64,000 nucleotides of DNA, taken from the NCBI GenBank assembly GCA_942492125.1, contig CALODM010000036.1, positions 1 to 64,000 on the forward strand, in the 5' to 3' direction. Positions 8,959 to 19,148 of the stretch are shown piece by piece. Both the position numbers and the translations under genes were made by a program. The stretch comes from BCD1 sp942492125. Lineage in GTDB: Bacteria > Bacteroidota > Bacteroidia > Chitinophagales > Saprospiraceae. A model generated the notes under the pieces. The model was given only the letters and a program-made list of their open reading frames with translations. It was not told where the DNA came from and ran no database searches. Position 1 is the first letter of the stretch. Every line of letters starts with the position of its first letter.

Positions 8959-10766
8959 TCGAACTTTTCAATTTGATAAATGACATAGGTCTTTCCGTTT
9001 TTATAGCTCGGAATATGGCACTCTTTACATTCAATTTCGGCATGTTTCCCGTCCAGGGGAAATGCAGTTTTGTTATGGTCAAAATTTCGGGGATACCAAT
9101 TTTCAGAATCGTGGCAACGTTTACAGTCTGTAAGCCCATTCTCCTCAAATTGATCTTCATGAATATTGTCGTGACACAGATAACATTCCATGTCTAATCC
9201 TTTAAAAACCTGTTCAGGTTCATTTTGGGTGTTTTGATTATTGAAATGACAGGAAGCACAATCTACCTCGATATGTTTTCCTTCTAATGGCCAGGAAGTA
9301 TTGGAGTGATCAAAAGACACCATGGTCCAGGTATCCGTCACGTGACAACTTTCACATTTATTGTCGGGATAAAATTTAGGATCCATAAAGCCTTCATGGA
9401 TATTTTGGTGGCAATCAATACAGGTTGTTCCAATATTTCTGAAAGACCATCTGTCTTCACTCACATGGCAGGCAAAACAAGGAGTTGCCAGGTGTCCGCC
9501 ATCCAAGGGAAAGGCAGATTCCTGATGCTGTTCAATGGTGTACAAACTGTACTCAAATCCCTCCTGAAGGGAGTGACACTCCAGGCAATCCGGGGAGTTG
9601 CCATTTTCTATAAATTCTCCCTGATGATAATCCTCATGGCAATTTTTGCATTGTGAGAAATTTATCGGTTCGGTGTAGCGACTGGTATGACAGCTTTTAC
9701 AATCGACATCGATATGTTTGCCCTCCAGGTGATAATCTGTCAGGGAGTGGTCGAAAAAATCCATAGATTTTAATTCGATGAAACTGCTCTCCTGGTGGCA
9801 TTTGGCACAATCGCTGCCAAATTTACCTTCATGGAAATCTTCATGACACTTATTGCACTCATTTTCATCCAGGCCCTTTTGGTCTTGAAAAATCCAGGCA
9901 GGATCTCGCTTTCTGTCATGACATTCAAAACAACCGGTTGACCGATGTTTCCCTTTTAATCGGAAGTCGGTGGTATTGTGGTTAAAATTTCGCTGTGCAA
10001 TAAAATCAGAGAAAAAGAACTTTCCGTATGGCATTTTGGAGCACTCGCTGTCAATTTGATCCTTATGCGGATCATCATGACAGGCAATACAATCACCAAA
10101 TTCAACATCCTTGAATTCCTGAAACTCAGCACCATTTTTGGAAGTAACCTGATGGCATTCCTTACAGTCGACCTCCTGGTGTTTCCCAGACAACGGGTAA
10201 TTTGTCTCATCATGGTCAAAAAAAGGTGCCGGCCTGAAGGCTTCAATATTGTGACAACTGGCACAATCCTCGGCAAGTGTACCCTGGTGGTAATCATCAT
10301 GGCATGAAAGGCATTGATGATCCAGTCCGAGAAAAGTATCCTTTCTTTTTTTAAGTTCTCTGTCTTGAATATTATCCGGAACATGGCATTGTCGGCAATC
10401 AATAACAGCATGTTCTCCTTCCAGTTCATAACCAGTTCGGTCATGGTCAAAATTATCCTCATCAAATCTCACCATGTCGAATTACCTGCCGTGATGGTCA
10501 CTGTGGCATTCGAAACAATCCTGTGTTCTTACTTTTTTGTTTGCATGAAAACCTCTGCTTTGATTCATCAGAGATTTGATCTCCTTATGACAATCAAGGC
10601 ATTTGGCATTGGAGACCTTTTTCCCAAGATCATGGCACAACGTACAATTACTCATTCCTTCCAGGTCAGCATGAGCCTGTGAGAGGTCACCTGGTGAAAT
10701 TTGCCCTGAAAGTCCTGTGGCAACAAGGCAGATCAAAAAGAAGTAATATGCTTTTAATTTTCTCAA
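8937..10766 (-). CDS. ~23-heme cytochrome c3-like protein, interrupted by one in-frame TAA
   Basis: The signal-peptide end (10766-10482) holds three CXXCH and stops at CHSDHHGR-TAA; the frame continues unchanged through FDMVRFDEDNFDH to 8937 with 19 more CXXCH. A twentieth, near 10033, reads CSKMPYGKFFF but becomes CSKCHTESSFS if one A is removed, with a second compensating indel near 10015. The original protein thus had about 609 codons and 23 hemes. The repeated layout CXXCH, then NFDH or FDHN, then LEGKH and C is typical of tandem cytochrome c3-like domains in Bacteroidota clusters with the Fe-S/FAD oxidoreductase found just upstream (26-base gap). The stop needs only one base change from CAA or GAA. 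Confidence 0.85.
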
Positions 10767-10792
10767 AAGAAAACCAATTTTTAGATCAATAA

Positions 10793-12136
10793 TTATTTGT
10801 GTTTTTTCATGACATACCCAAACCTCCTGGTTATCTGAACCCCTGCATTTTCAAGGAATTTTGTGGGTAATTCTCCCCCGGCGAAAATGTAAACCAAATC
10901 GTTTTCAAGTTTTTCATTTCCGGAGGTAGTTTGCAGTGAAACGGAGTCGTCCTCGATCTGTAGAAGATTTGAATTAAAGACCACATCCAATGAATTATCC
11001 TCTATGGCCTTAATTACTTTTTCTTTATTTTTGGGTTTGAGCCGCGAAAATTTATCCTTTCTGTACGAAAGCACTACTTCATTTTCATCTTTGAGTAATA
11101 GAGCGGATTCTATTGCAGAATCGCCCCCGCCAACGACCACAATTTTTTTACCGCTTATTCTCTCCGGTTCGAGCAGCCGATAGGCCACTTTGGGTTTATC
11201 TTCTCCGGGAATATTTAGTTTTCGCGGAGTACCGCGTCGTCCAATGGCCAGCAAAACATTATTGCAGATATATTCTTTTCCTTTATTGGTTACCACTTTG
11301 AAGGTGTCACCAGGCAGAGGGGTAATCAGGTCCACCTTGGTGTTTTCGGTAATTTCGATATCGTGTTTGGTAATAACTTCATGCCAGAGGTTGAGTAGTT
11401 CATCTTTGGAGGTGTCGTATAATTTCACCTTTCCGAAAAGTGGCAGATTCATGGGGGCTGTCATGACAATTTTAGCTCGGGGAAAAGTATAGACCGTACC
11501 TCCCAAAGAATGCTGTTCCAGCGTAATACTGCTCAATCCATGTTGTTTGGCAGCCAGCGTTGCGGAGATGCCCGCAGGCCCTGCGCCAATGATGATAACA
11601 TCCGTTATGCCTTGCTGTTTTTGTTTGCCGTTTTTAGCGATATAGGCCATTGCCTGCTGACCTTGTTCAACGCTATTCTTGATTAATCCCATTCCTCCAA
11701 GCTCTCCTGCGATATAGATTCCTTTGATGTTCGTTTCGAAGTTTTGGTTGACGTGAGGTAAATCAACACCTCGGGTTTCCGTCCCGATCCGGAGTGAAAT
11801 GGCTTCCACCGGGCAGGCATGAAAACAAGCACCATGTCCGACACAATTGGACGCTTTGATAACCGTAGCTTTTCCTCCTATGATCCCCAGGATATCTTTT
11901 TCCGGGCAATCGGCAATGCAGGCAGCACTACCGATGCAGGTATTGAGGTCGATATAAGGGTGCAGAGACACAGGTTCAAACAATCCCTCTTCCTTGGCAA
12001 CGTTCACTTTTTGCCGGGTGATTGAAGAAATTTTCTTCTGTTTTTTAAGATATAAATAAACGACAATGCCACACAATAACAGCACTGATCCATAAATTAA
12101 TATTTGTTCTATTAATACTTCCATCAGAAGATCCAT
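10793..12136 (-). CDS. Membrane-anchored ferredoxin/FAD-dependent pyridine nucleotide oxidoreductase
   Basis: 447 residues. One N-terminal membrane helix (about 7-30), then two [4Fe-4S] motifs, CIGSAACIADCP (about 68-79) and CVGHGACFHACP (about 98-109), then a thioredoxin-reductase-like flavoprotein fold: FAD-binding GAGPAG near 180 and nucleotide-binding GGGDSA near 340. It likely passes electrons between NAD(P)H or a ferredoxin-like carrier and the cytochromes. The redox CXXC of true thioredoxin reductase is absent. It overlaps the b-type cytochrome gene upstream by 13 bases and lies 26 bases before the 23-heme gene, giving a compact b-cytochrome, FeS/FAD, multiheme order known from many Bacteroidota. 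Direction of electron flow cannot be told from sequence. Confidence 0.85.
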   Translation of the reverse strand: MDLLMEVLIEQILIYGSVLLLCGIVVYLYLKKQKKISSITRQKVNVAKEEGLFEPVSLHPYIDLNTCIGSAACIADCPEKDILGIIGGKATVIKASNCVGHGACFHACPVEAISLRIGTETRGVDLPHVNQNFETNIKGIYIAGELGGMGLIKNSVEQGQQAMAYIAKNGKQKQQGITDVIIIGAGPAGISATLAAKQHGLSSITLEQHSLGGTVYTFPRAKIVMTAPMNLPLFGKVKLYDTSKDELLNLWHEVITKHDIEITENTKVDLITPLPGDTFKVVTNKGKEYICNNVLLAIGRRGTPRKLNIPGEDKPKVAYRLLEPERISGKKIVVVGGGDSAIESALLLKDENEVVLSYRKDKFSRLKPKNKEKVIKAIEDNSLDVVFNSNLLQIEDDSVSLQTTSGNEKLENDLVYIFAGGELPTKFLENAGVQITRRFGYVMKKHK

Positions 12137-12984
12137 TTATAACCAAATGCTAAGGTTATACCCACATGTATGATCACGATGATAAGCATAATTAAAGCAA
12201 AAGGAAGGTGAGCAACGTGCCAGTATTTAAACCATTGTTGCATCTTTTGCAACCTGGCAATTCTTCCGGCCAAAGAAATTTCATTTTTCACCATTTTGAG
12301 AATAGCGTTTCGATCGGTTCTGGGAAGTTGAATGGCTTTCAATTCATTGTTGAGGAGTTTTACGACTTTTCTACCGTTGAAGTAATTGTTGACAAGGGAA
12401 ACATTACTGGTCTCATCGCTGATTTCCCGGGTTGTGTTTACAATGAGTAATCTCGTTTTTAAGTCTAAATTAAATTTGCCTTTCAGTGAATCCGTAAAGT
12501 CGGTTTTCATGTTTTTTACCTCATCAAGACTAAGTGCTCTTCCTTCAATAGTTCTCGGAATCTGAATGTATATAAACCTTCCTATAACACCGCTGAGCAC
12601 GACCGCTACCATGCTCCAGAAGGCAATGGAGACAATGCCTCCGAATTTAAAGGCAGTGTGGAATAAAACCAGTATAGGGCCCAGGGTGCATAAAAAAATA
12701 TGAAACTCCAGTAAGTGTTTTAATCGAATCAGCCTGGAAAGGAAGTTGTACCGTTTTCTGGCAATATACAGAACTACGCCTACGAGTATCATGAGTGTGC
12801 CAATAATACCTAATCCATGACCGTAAGCTCCACTGGGTTTAAACCAGTCATGTTTTGAATGATAAAAGCGCTCCTCCAGCGGCGTTTGATAATACTCAAT
12901 GCCGGTATATATCAAATAAATGGTAACTAATATTACGATGGATACCATTGTCCCGATGAAAATACCATGCACAGTTTTGTTCAT
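12124..12984 (-). CDS. b-type cytochrome-like integral membrane protein
   Basis: 286 residues with about five hydrophobic helices (roughly 10-30, 55-75, 95-115, 120-140 and 260-280). Paired histidines lie in or near helices: KHLLEFH and VLFHTAF in the middle, WHVAHLPFALIMLIIVIIH at the end, as in di-heme b cytochromes and ferric-reductase-like membrane domains. A long soluble loop (about 145-250) splits the helices. It is the first gene of the leftward cytochrome cluster and likely links the quinone pool to the Fe-S/FAD subunit encoded next, whose start it overlaps. No well-defined family name was assigned. Confidence 0.75.
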   Translation of the reverse strand: MNKTVHGIFIGTMVSIVILVTIYLIYTGIEYYQTPLEERFYHSKHDWFKPSGAYGHGLGIIGTLMILVGVVLYIARKRYNFLSRLIRLKHLLEFHIFLCTLGPILVLFHTAFKFGGIVSIAFWSMVAVVLSGVIGRFIYIQIPRTIEGRALSLDEVKNMKTDFTDSLKGKFNLDLKTRLLIVNTTREISDETSNVSLVNNYFNGRKVVKLLNNELKAIQLPRTDRNAILKMVKNEISLAGRIARLQKMQQWFKYWHVAHLPFALIMLIIVIIHVGITLAFGYKWIF

Positions 12985-13117
12985 AAATAATAACTTTTAT
13001 ACTTCAATTTTCCTCACAACCGACAAATCCCGGTACTTCTTTTGCTACCAATGTACTAGAATAAGGGTTCGTTGAGGAATTTTTTCTTGAAATCGATTTC
13101 GAGGAACTCTGTTTCTT

Positions 13118-14262
13118 TCAATGTTTTAAAGTTGAAATATATTGCTGTAATTTGATAATTTTTGGCATTAAATTATCATAATTTTTCATAATAATATTGG
13201 TCTCTGTATGAATTTTTAACAAGAAAACCTGGTTTGAACTAATGTGGTTGTCAATAATAATTGTTGCTTCATACCCGCCGGACAGAATCGATGACCTAAA
13301 CGGAGCTTGCCTGCCCGAAAGATCAGTCAATTCTAGTCCGGTGATGGGTTGATTGGATCTTATTGTATAATTTCCGTTTCAGGATTTGGAAATACAGTTG
13401 CTGTTTCTTGATTTAGAGGAGTTTCCGTTTTATTTGGACTGCTTACAATAACATAGGCACTATCACCTACTACCGAAAGAGTGTTTAAATCCTTGTCAAT
13501 AAGCATTATGGATTCTACTTCCAGGTTCAGCGTGTCCTGAAGCCCAAAAACAATATCCTCAATGACTATAGATACCTCTCCCAGTTTACCCTGACCAGAA
13601 ATAGATTGCTGGTTGGTCCTTGTGATCCCGACCTCAATACGATCTGTATTGGAATCTTCTTCACTAAGGTGAAGAGACGAATCACCTGAGGGATCATACC
13701 AGGCATTGCTTTCATCCTCAAACTCCCATTCATTCAAAAAAATGAAATCATCATTGTATTTCAATGTGAAAGCGATTCCGTAAAAGTTCTCAATAGGCAT
13801 ATCTTCTGTCCCCAGTAACACATCAAAAATGATTAATTCACCAGGTTGAACATTATTGTTTTGAGGTATCAGTTGCAACGGAGGAGATTCACCAGGGGTG
13901 CCGCTACTGTATTCATCGGGAGTGACGTCTCCATGGGTCTGGAAAATATTTTCCTTGATTACTTCATCGAGATCTTCTTCGTTTATTACCCCGTTACCAT
14001 CACAATCCGCATAAGCATAGTTGATGCCATTTGGGAAATCCTGGCTCCAAATGTCTCCAATATTTTGCCCGGTCCAATTGGCGTTAGCACCGGGCCGAAC
14101 CGGACCGGAACTTCCGTGAGCAATCCCGAAGAATAAAACATCCACACCATTAACAATGCCGTTGTTATTGACATCCCCGGGCCAAATCAATTGCCCGTTT
14201 GAAGATGTCGCAAGGCATAATAATATGGAATATAAAATGATCTTTTTGAAGCTACCGGCCAT
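13118..14262 (-). CDS. Secreted dockerin/cohesin-like protein with T9SS sorting domain (one frameshift)
   Basis: Start placed at 14262 (MAGSFKKIILYSILLCLATS), a clear signal peptide; an upstream in-frame ATG at 14355 would add 31 residues. Two dockerin-like calcium loops follow, GDVNNNGIVNGVDV and ADCDGNGVINEEDL, then a beta-rich region like a cohesin fold (about 130-270: PGELIIFDVLLG, FYGIAFTLKYN). The open frame stops at 13360 with FPNPETEIIQ. Shifting one base continues as NYTIRSNQPITGLELTDLSGRQ and VFLLKIHTETN to 13118, a standard type-A T9SS sorting domain. So the stop is probably an indel. Function unknown; likely a cell-surface or secreted protein. Confidence 0.7.
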
Positions 14263-14485
14263 GGTTCGCTTTTGTGATTTTTCTCTTAACGAATCAAATA
14301 TGGACAAATAGTATGGTAGTGGCAAAAACATTTTTTTAAATTTGTCGGAATTCATTTATTATTTTTTTATCGTTTAAATAATTTTTTTAATCTTAAATAA
14401 TTGTTAATCAACATAATATAAAATAAATATTAATTATTTTTTAATTTAAAATTAATATTTGTCGAAAATTAAATAGAAGTAGTCG

Positions 14486-15882
14486 ATGAAAAAAACCAAG
14501 TTAATATCGCTGATAAAATCCTTCTCACCAAAGGAGGTTATTGCTTTTGATCATTTTTGGATTCTCCATATTTTAACAATAATAAGCATTTACTCGACCT
14601 CTACAGGGTTTTAAAGACATATTATCCTGACTTCAGGAAAGAACAATTAATTAAGCAGGAAATTTTTCAAAAATTGTTTCCGGAACAATCCTATGATGAT
14701 AAACAGTTGCGTTACCTGATGAGTGACCTTTTGAAGTTGGGTTATCAATTCTTTTTGGTCCGGCAATCCCAATCTCAAAATCACCAGGCAAGTATGTCCT
14801 TGCTTGATGATTTTCTGAATAGAAATCTTGATAAACACTTTGTGCAATGGCGGAAAAAACTCAGCGCTTCAATGGACCAGGTCCGGACTTCAAGCGTTGA
14901 TTATTTTTTTGATAAAATCCGATTAGCTGATATTGACCAAAATCGCTTCTCCCTTCTGTATCAACGCCGGTATGACGATAATATTCAGTACGGATCGGAC
15001 TATCTCAATCGTTACTTTGTACTTAAGAAATTAAAGTATGCTTGCGGAATGCTTGATCGGCAAGGTCTGCTTCAGGGAATCTACGACCTGGATCTTCCTG
15101 ATAACTGGCTGGGGTGGATGACTAAAAGAAATTTTTGGGGAGAAAAGATTATTGAAATGTATGCTATGGTTTATATGTCGCTCGATAATGAACATGATGC
15201 AGTCCCTTATAATCGTTTACTTGAATTGCTGTATGCTGACCTAAGTGGAATTGAAAGAAAGGATGCCAAGGAACTGTTTTTGTATGCTATTAATTATTGT
15301 GCACGTAAAATGCGAAAGGGAGAGAACCTGTTTATCGAAACAGCCCTGGATCTTTATGTACGAGGAATAGGGGAGGAGATATTACTAGACAATGGATTTT
15401 TATCCCCCTGGACTTTTGGCAACATTGTGAAACTGGCTTTGCGTTTGGAGCGTTTTGGATGGATAGAGCAATTTATTAAAGAATACCAGGTACATCTTTC
15501 TCCCGAATTCCGGGAGAATGCCATTCAGTATAACCTTGCAGAGTTATATTGTTATAAAAAAGATTTTGAGCAAGCACTGACCTTCCTGGTTAGGGTAGAG
15601 TTTTCTGACCTCAGTTATCATCTTGGTTCCAGAATAATGTTATCAAAAATTTATTATGAGTTAAAGGAAGAGGAAGCTTTGTTATCCCTGATGAGCTCGT
15701 TTATCATGTTCTTAAAGCGGAACAAGAAAATATCAGAATCAATCAGGCTTACCTGCCAAAATTTTTGTGATTATTTGTTCCTTATTGTAAGAGGAAAGAT
15801 CAATGGAATTGAAGAAAAGATAAAAAATACTGATTTGTTAACCGACCGGAATTGGTTACTCGAAAAAGCCGCAGCCCGGTAG
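14486..15882 (+). CDS. Conserved Bacteroidota cytoplasmic protein of unknown function
   Basis: The main open frame runs 14557-15882 (441 aa), but the family's usual start is visible upstream in another frame: MKKTKLISLIKSFSPKEVIA from 14486. One missing T in CATTTTTGG (near 14552) would join them as FDHFLDSPYFNNNKHLLDLY. Full length is then about 465 residues. The protein is helical and rich in Leu, Lys and Tyr, with no signal peptide or membrane segment and no recognised catalytic motif. Genes with the same opening (short N-terminal helix, then PYFN.N..L..L) recur in Bacteroidota genomes without assigned role. Confidence 0.7.
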
Positions 15883-15913
15883 CAATACTATTTATCCCCA
15901 AAATAGTATTGCT
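15881..15913. terminator. Bidirectional hairpin terminator between convergent genes
   Basis: AGCAATACTATTT (15881-15893) pairs perfectly with AAATAGTATTGCT (15901-15913) around a 7-base loop. It overlaps the stop codon of the upstream gene and lies 29 bases from the end of the opposing TonB receptor gene. Confidence 0.75.
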
Positions 15914-15941
15914 TACCCTGGCCGCCTTGGTGTTCAGCTTA

Positions 15942-18320
15942 TTAAAGTTTGATCATGATCCCAATGGTTGGTAAAACTGTACCCGACATATTGGGGATGG
16001 ATTGAAGTACGTAATCCTGGCCGTTATTGGTTGTTTTATAGGTTCCGTCTTCATTTTTTTCTCTGATGACAAAGTCCTGGCTTTCGCTCTGGAAGTTGTA
16101 AACATTCTGGATATCGACATAGAGCATCAAAGACCATCTTTTGAAGAAGAAATTTTTATCTACTCTCAAATCCAATTGATGAAAAGGAGATATGCGTTGA
16201 GAGTTGAGTTGGTTGAAATCGGGATATGCCTGTCCACGTGCATTCCAGGCAAGAATATTTGCGGATGTTTCTAAATCAAAAGGAGTGAAGGGCAATCCGC
16301 CAACAAATCTCCACTTGAATCCTGCTCTCCAGTTATTCTTAAAATCTTTGGTTCCGGTAAGTGACAATAAATGGCGACTGTCCCAGGAAGAAGCAATGTA
16401 TTCGTCTTCGAGATTGGTGAATTCACTCTTGAAGAAAGTGTAGGAGGCCAGTAAAGAAAATTTCTTGAGTTTGATCCGGTTAAGCACTTCAAAACCGGCG
16501 GCTCTGCCTGAACCGGTAAATGTTGCCGGTGTGGCACCTGCCACACTGCTGTACTGTGCACCCTCGTTGGCCAGGCTGGCACCTGTGATCAGGTCAATGG
16601 GGTATTGGAAATAATCCTTGTAGAATCCCTCAACAGAAAGTAATACAGCTTTTGAAAAACGGTATTCTGTACCGAGGTTGAAGTGATTAGCACCAATATA
16701 TCGCGCAGATTCCAGGTTGCTGAGTTGACCTTCAGCGTTCCGGATACCCAAGGTGGTATAGGCCGGCAACTGAAAGTACCTTCCGATGCCTCCGTTGATT
16801 TTGGCTTTATCCGTAATGGAATAGGAAAGCGCCAGACGTGGTGACATCTGTTTCAATAAATTATTCATCTCGTCATTAAAGTTGTTCGCATCTGCTCTGA
16901 AACCCAATGAAACGAGGAATCTATTATTGAAAAATTGCTTGGATGCCTGGGCGGAAAGACCGTACTTGATCAATCCTAACGAAGAGTTGTAATCAAAGTT
17001 CACCAGGCTGTCATTGACAAAAAGCTGTTGGGAAGTATTGTTAAAATACTTGGCTCTCTCCAGGTTTGCACTGATCGTATATTTAATCTCACTTTCATTG
17101 ACAGTCAGTTCATACCTGAATTTGTTCTCTATTTCTTCAGAGTTGTAGTCAAAACTCCTTGGCCTTGTTTCGTCATTATCCGGATATTTGTAAAACTCGT
17201 TATTCAACATATTGCGACTCAGGATAAAGGTGTGGAAACCTTTATCGAAAAACCTTTTATAGTTGGCGCCAATAGTATAACTCCATTGGTTATTGATCGG
17301 AATCTGAGTTAAAATAAATTCCTGTGATGGATCGGGGTTTTCGATATTCTCGTTTAAGGAAAGTCTGTCCAAAGAGCCAAGGCTGATAATGGTCAGCTGA
17401 TTTTTCGTGTCGAAATTAGTCTTGACCTTTACCTGGTAATCATTGAATGTAGGGAGGAAAGGCAATTCCAGCGCCTGGAACAAAAACTGGAGATAGGACC
17501 TCCTGATCGAAAAAATGTAACTGGTTTTGTCGCCTATCGGGCCATCCAATGTGAAGGAGGATTCACTTGCTCCTAAAGCTGCCTGGACATTTGTCCTGTC
17601 TTTACTACCTTCTTTTTGGGTAAAGTCCAATACACCACTCAAGGCGTTGTATTTGGCTGCCGGGAAAGACCCTGAATAGAAATCTACAGATTGAATGAAG
17701 TCAGCGTTGATGATTCCTACTGGTCCGCCGGAAGCTCCCTGTGTGGAGAAGTGATTCAATACCGGAATCTCAATGCCATCCAGAAAGAATCTGTTCTCGC
17801 TGGGGCCACCACCGCGAATCAACACATCATTTCTAAAAGCCGGAGTTGATCCCACCCCCGGAAATGATTGGATTACCCGGGAAATATCGCGGTTACTGCC
17901 GGGATTGCTTTCAATTTCTTTCAAGCCAATACTCTGCATGGAGATGGGAGCTTCTGATCTTTTTTCGAAACGATCAACCGTTACGACCACCTCATCTAGT
18001 AATGTCTGGCTGGGCTCCAGCTTTATTTCAACAAAAGGAGCATTCGTGCTGGTTACATTTACATCCTGACTTATTTTGGTATTGTATCCAATATAAGATA
18101 CGACCAGGTTCACAAATCCCGGGTCAATATTGGTAAGGGTGAAATTACCATCGATATCCGAGGTGGTTCCTGTTCCGGTATTTTCTACAATTATGGTGGC
18201 AAAAGGAATCGGTTCATTATTATTGGCATCCATGATAATGCCTGAGATAGAAGCTTTGCCTTGTCCAAAAGCAAAAGTTGCTGTCAACAGAAATAAGAAA
18301 GTGATAATAGATGATCTCAT
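15942..18320 (-). CDS. TonB-dependent outer-membrane receptor with carboxypeptidase-like N-domain
   Basis: Start taken at 18320 (MRSSIITFLFLLTATFAFGQ), giving a normal signal peptide; the upstream ATG at 18380 would add 20 charged residues. Residues about 24-105 form a carboxypeptidase-regulatory-like beta domain (ISGIIMDANNNEPIPFATI, TTSDIDGNFTLTNI). The plug follows (DEVVVTVDRFEKR, SRVIQSFPGVG, FFLDGIEIPVLNHF), then a barrel of about 560 residues ending GTVLPTIGIMIKL. It imports an unknown nutrient with TonB energy. No SusD partner is adjacent, so it is not a classical Sus pair. Its promoter region is shared with a divergent MarR-type regulator. Confidence 0.9.
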   Translation of the reverse strand: MRSSIITFLFLLTATFAFGQGKASISGIIMDANNNEPIPFATIIVENTGTGTTSDIDGNFTLTNIDPGFVNLVVSYIGYNTKISQDVNVTSTNAPFVEIKLEPSQTLLDEVVVTVDRFEKRSEAPISMQSIGLKEIESNPGSNRDISRVIQSFPGVGSTPAFRNDVLIRGGGPSENRFFLDGIEIPVLNHFSTQGASGGPVGIINADFIQSVDFYSGSFPAAKYNALSGVLDFTQKEGSKDRTNVQAALGASESSFTLDGPIGDKTSYIFSIRRSYLQFLFQALELPFLPTFNDYQVKVKTNFDTKNQLTIISLGSLDRLSLNENIENPDPSQEFILTQIPINNQWSYTIGANYKRFFDKGFHTFILSRNMLNNEFYKYPDNDETRPRSFDYNSEEIENKFRYELTVNESEIKYTISANLERAKYFNNTSQQLFVNDSLVNFDYNSSLGLIKYGLSAQASKQFFNNRFLVSLGFRADANNFNDEMNNLLKQMSPRLALSYSITDKAKINGGIGRYFQLPAYTTLGIRNAEGQLSNLESARYIGANHFNLGTEYRFSKAVLLSVEGFYKDYFQYPIDLITGASLANEGAQYSSVAGATPATFTGSGRAAGFEVLNRIKLKKFSLLASYTFFKSEFTNLEDEYIASSWDSRHLLSLTGTKDFKNNWRAGFKWRFVGGLPFTPFDLETSANILAWNARGQAYPDFNQLNSQRISPFHQLDLRVDKNFFFKRWSLMLYVDIQNVYNFQSESQDFVIREKNEDGTYKTTNNGQDYVLQSIPNMSGTVLPTIGIMIKL

Positions 18321-18379
18321 TATTTTCTTACAATTTAGGTTTTTATATGTTTGTTTAACTTTTTTTTCAAAAACTTCCA

Positions 18380-18418
18380 CAAAGCTAGTGCATTTTTCAA
18401 TTAAAAGCTATAATTTTG
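18380..18418. promoter_or_regulatory. Divergent -7 boxes for the TonB receptor and MarR genes
   Basis: Minus strand TAGCTTTG (18387-18380) and plus strand TAATTTTG (18411-18418) both match TAnnTTTG. They sit 60 and 26 bases from their respective ATGs and only 23 bases apart, so one bound regulator could affect both. The -33 elements are not clear. Confidence 0.45.
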
Positions 18419-18443
18419 TAGTAAATTTTAAGAAAAAAGTCCA

Positions 18444-19106
18444 ATGTCGAATAAATATAGACTTATACGGGAGGTTTTGGATCATTTGGAATCTTTTGAA
18501 AAAAGTGGTGGAGAAGATAATCTGAAAGCTTTTTCAATTTATCTGCGGGATCAGGCCTATACGACTGTCGATAAAGAAGAGCTGGAATTGTCCGGGTACG
18601 CGGATTTCCGTAATTACCGTTCCAATCCGGAAGTGGAATTTTCCATTTTGCTCACAGGCCTATTTCGGTTTGCCAAACATTACCTCAAAAAAGCTTTCGC
18701 TAAAACGGCTTTTAAAACCATTGATGAATTTGGTTTTTTGGCAACCTTGATAAAAGAGGGAAGCTTGATGAAAAATGAGTTGATCAATGAGCATATGCTC
18801 GAGATGTCGAGTGGCAGTGAGATCATAAAACGCCTGGTGAGAAAAGGACTGGTCTATGAATTCCCGGATGAAAATGATAAACGCGCCAAACGGGTCGCCT
18901 TGACAGAAAGGGGACGGCAGGAGATATTTGTTGCCTTTGGTGAAATGCATAAAGTTTCGAAAATAATCAGGGGGAACCTTCATGGAGTTGAATTAAAAGA
19001 ATCATTAGCCGTTTTGAATAAACTTACCTCCTGGCACAAACATATTCATGAACAGGATAAAGATTCTTCGATCGAAGAGCTGCATGATAAATATGTGGCG
19101 TATTGA
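18444..19106 (+). CDS. MarR-family winged-helix transcriptional regulator
   Basis: 220 residues. The middle fits a MarR winged helix: IDEFGFLATLIKEGSLMKNE, then SGSEIIKRLVRKGLVYEFPD, then the wing ENDKRAKRVALTERGRQE, where the basic residues and LTERG are characteristic. The N-terminal 70 residues and C-terminal helices would form the dimer interface. The ligand is unknown. It is transcribed away from the TonB receptor and may control that gene. No frame problems. Confidence 0.85.
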   Translation: MSNKYRLIREVLDHLESFEKSGGEDNLKAFSIYLRDQAYTTVDKEELELSGYADFRNYRSNPEVEFSILLTGLFRFAKHYLKKAFAKTAFKTIDEFGFLATLIKEGSLMKNELINEHMLEMSSGSEIIKRLVRKGLVYEFPDENDKRAKRVALTERGRQEIFVAFGEMHKVSKIIRGNLHGVELKESLAVLNKLTSWHKHIHEQDKDSSIEELHDKYVAY

Positions 19107-19148
19107 GTTCAGACTGCGGGGGAATGTTGTATGCGTGCCAAACCTTCT

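Noticed and set aside
10482..10484. Stop-codon readthrough or an altered genetic code at the TAA
   Set aside because: All other genes end normally at TAA, TAG and TGA, and one isolated stop is better explained by mutation or error.
13118..13330. A separate 70-codon gene
   Set aside because: It reads as the missing T9SS sorting domain of the gene ending at 13360, in a shifted frame.
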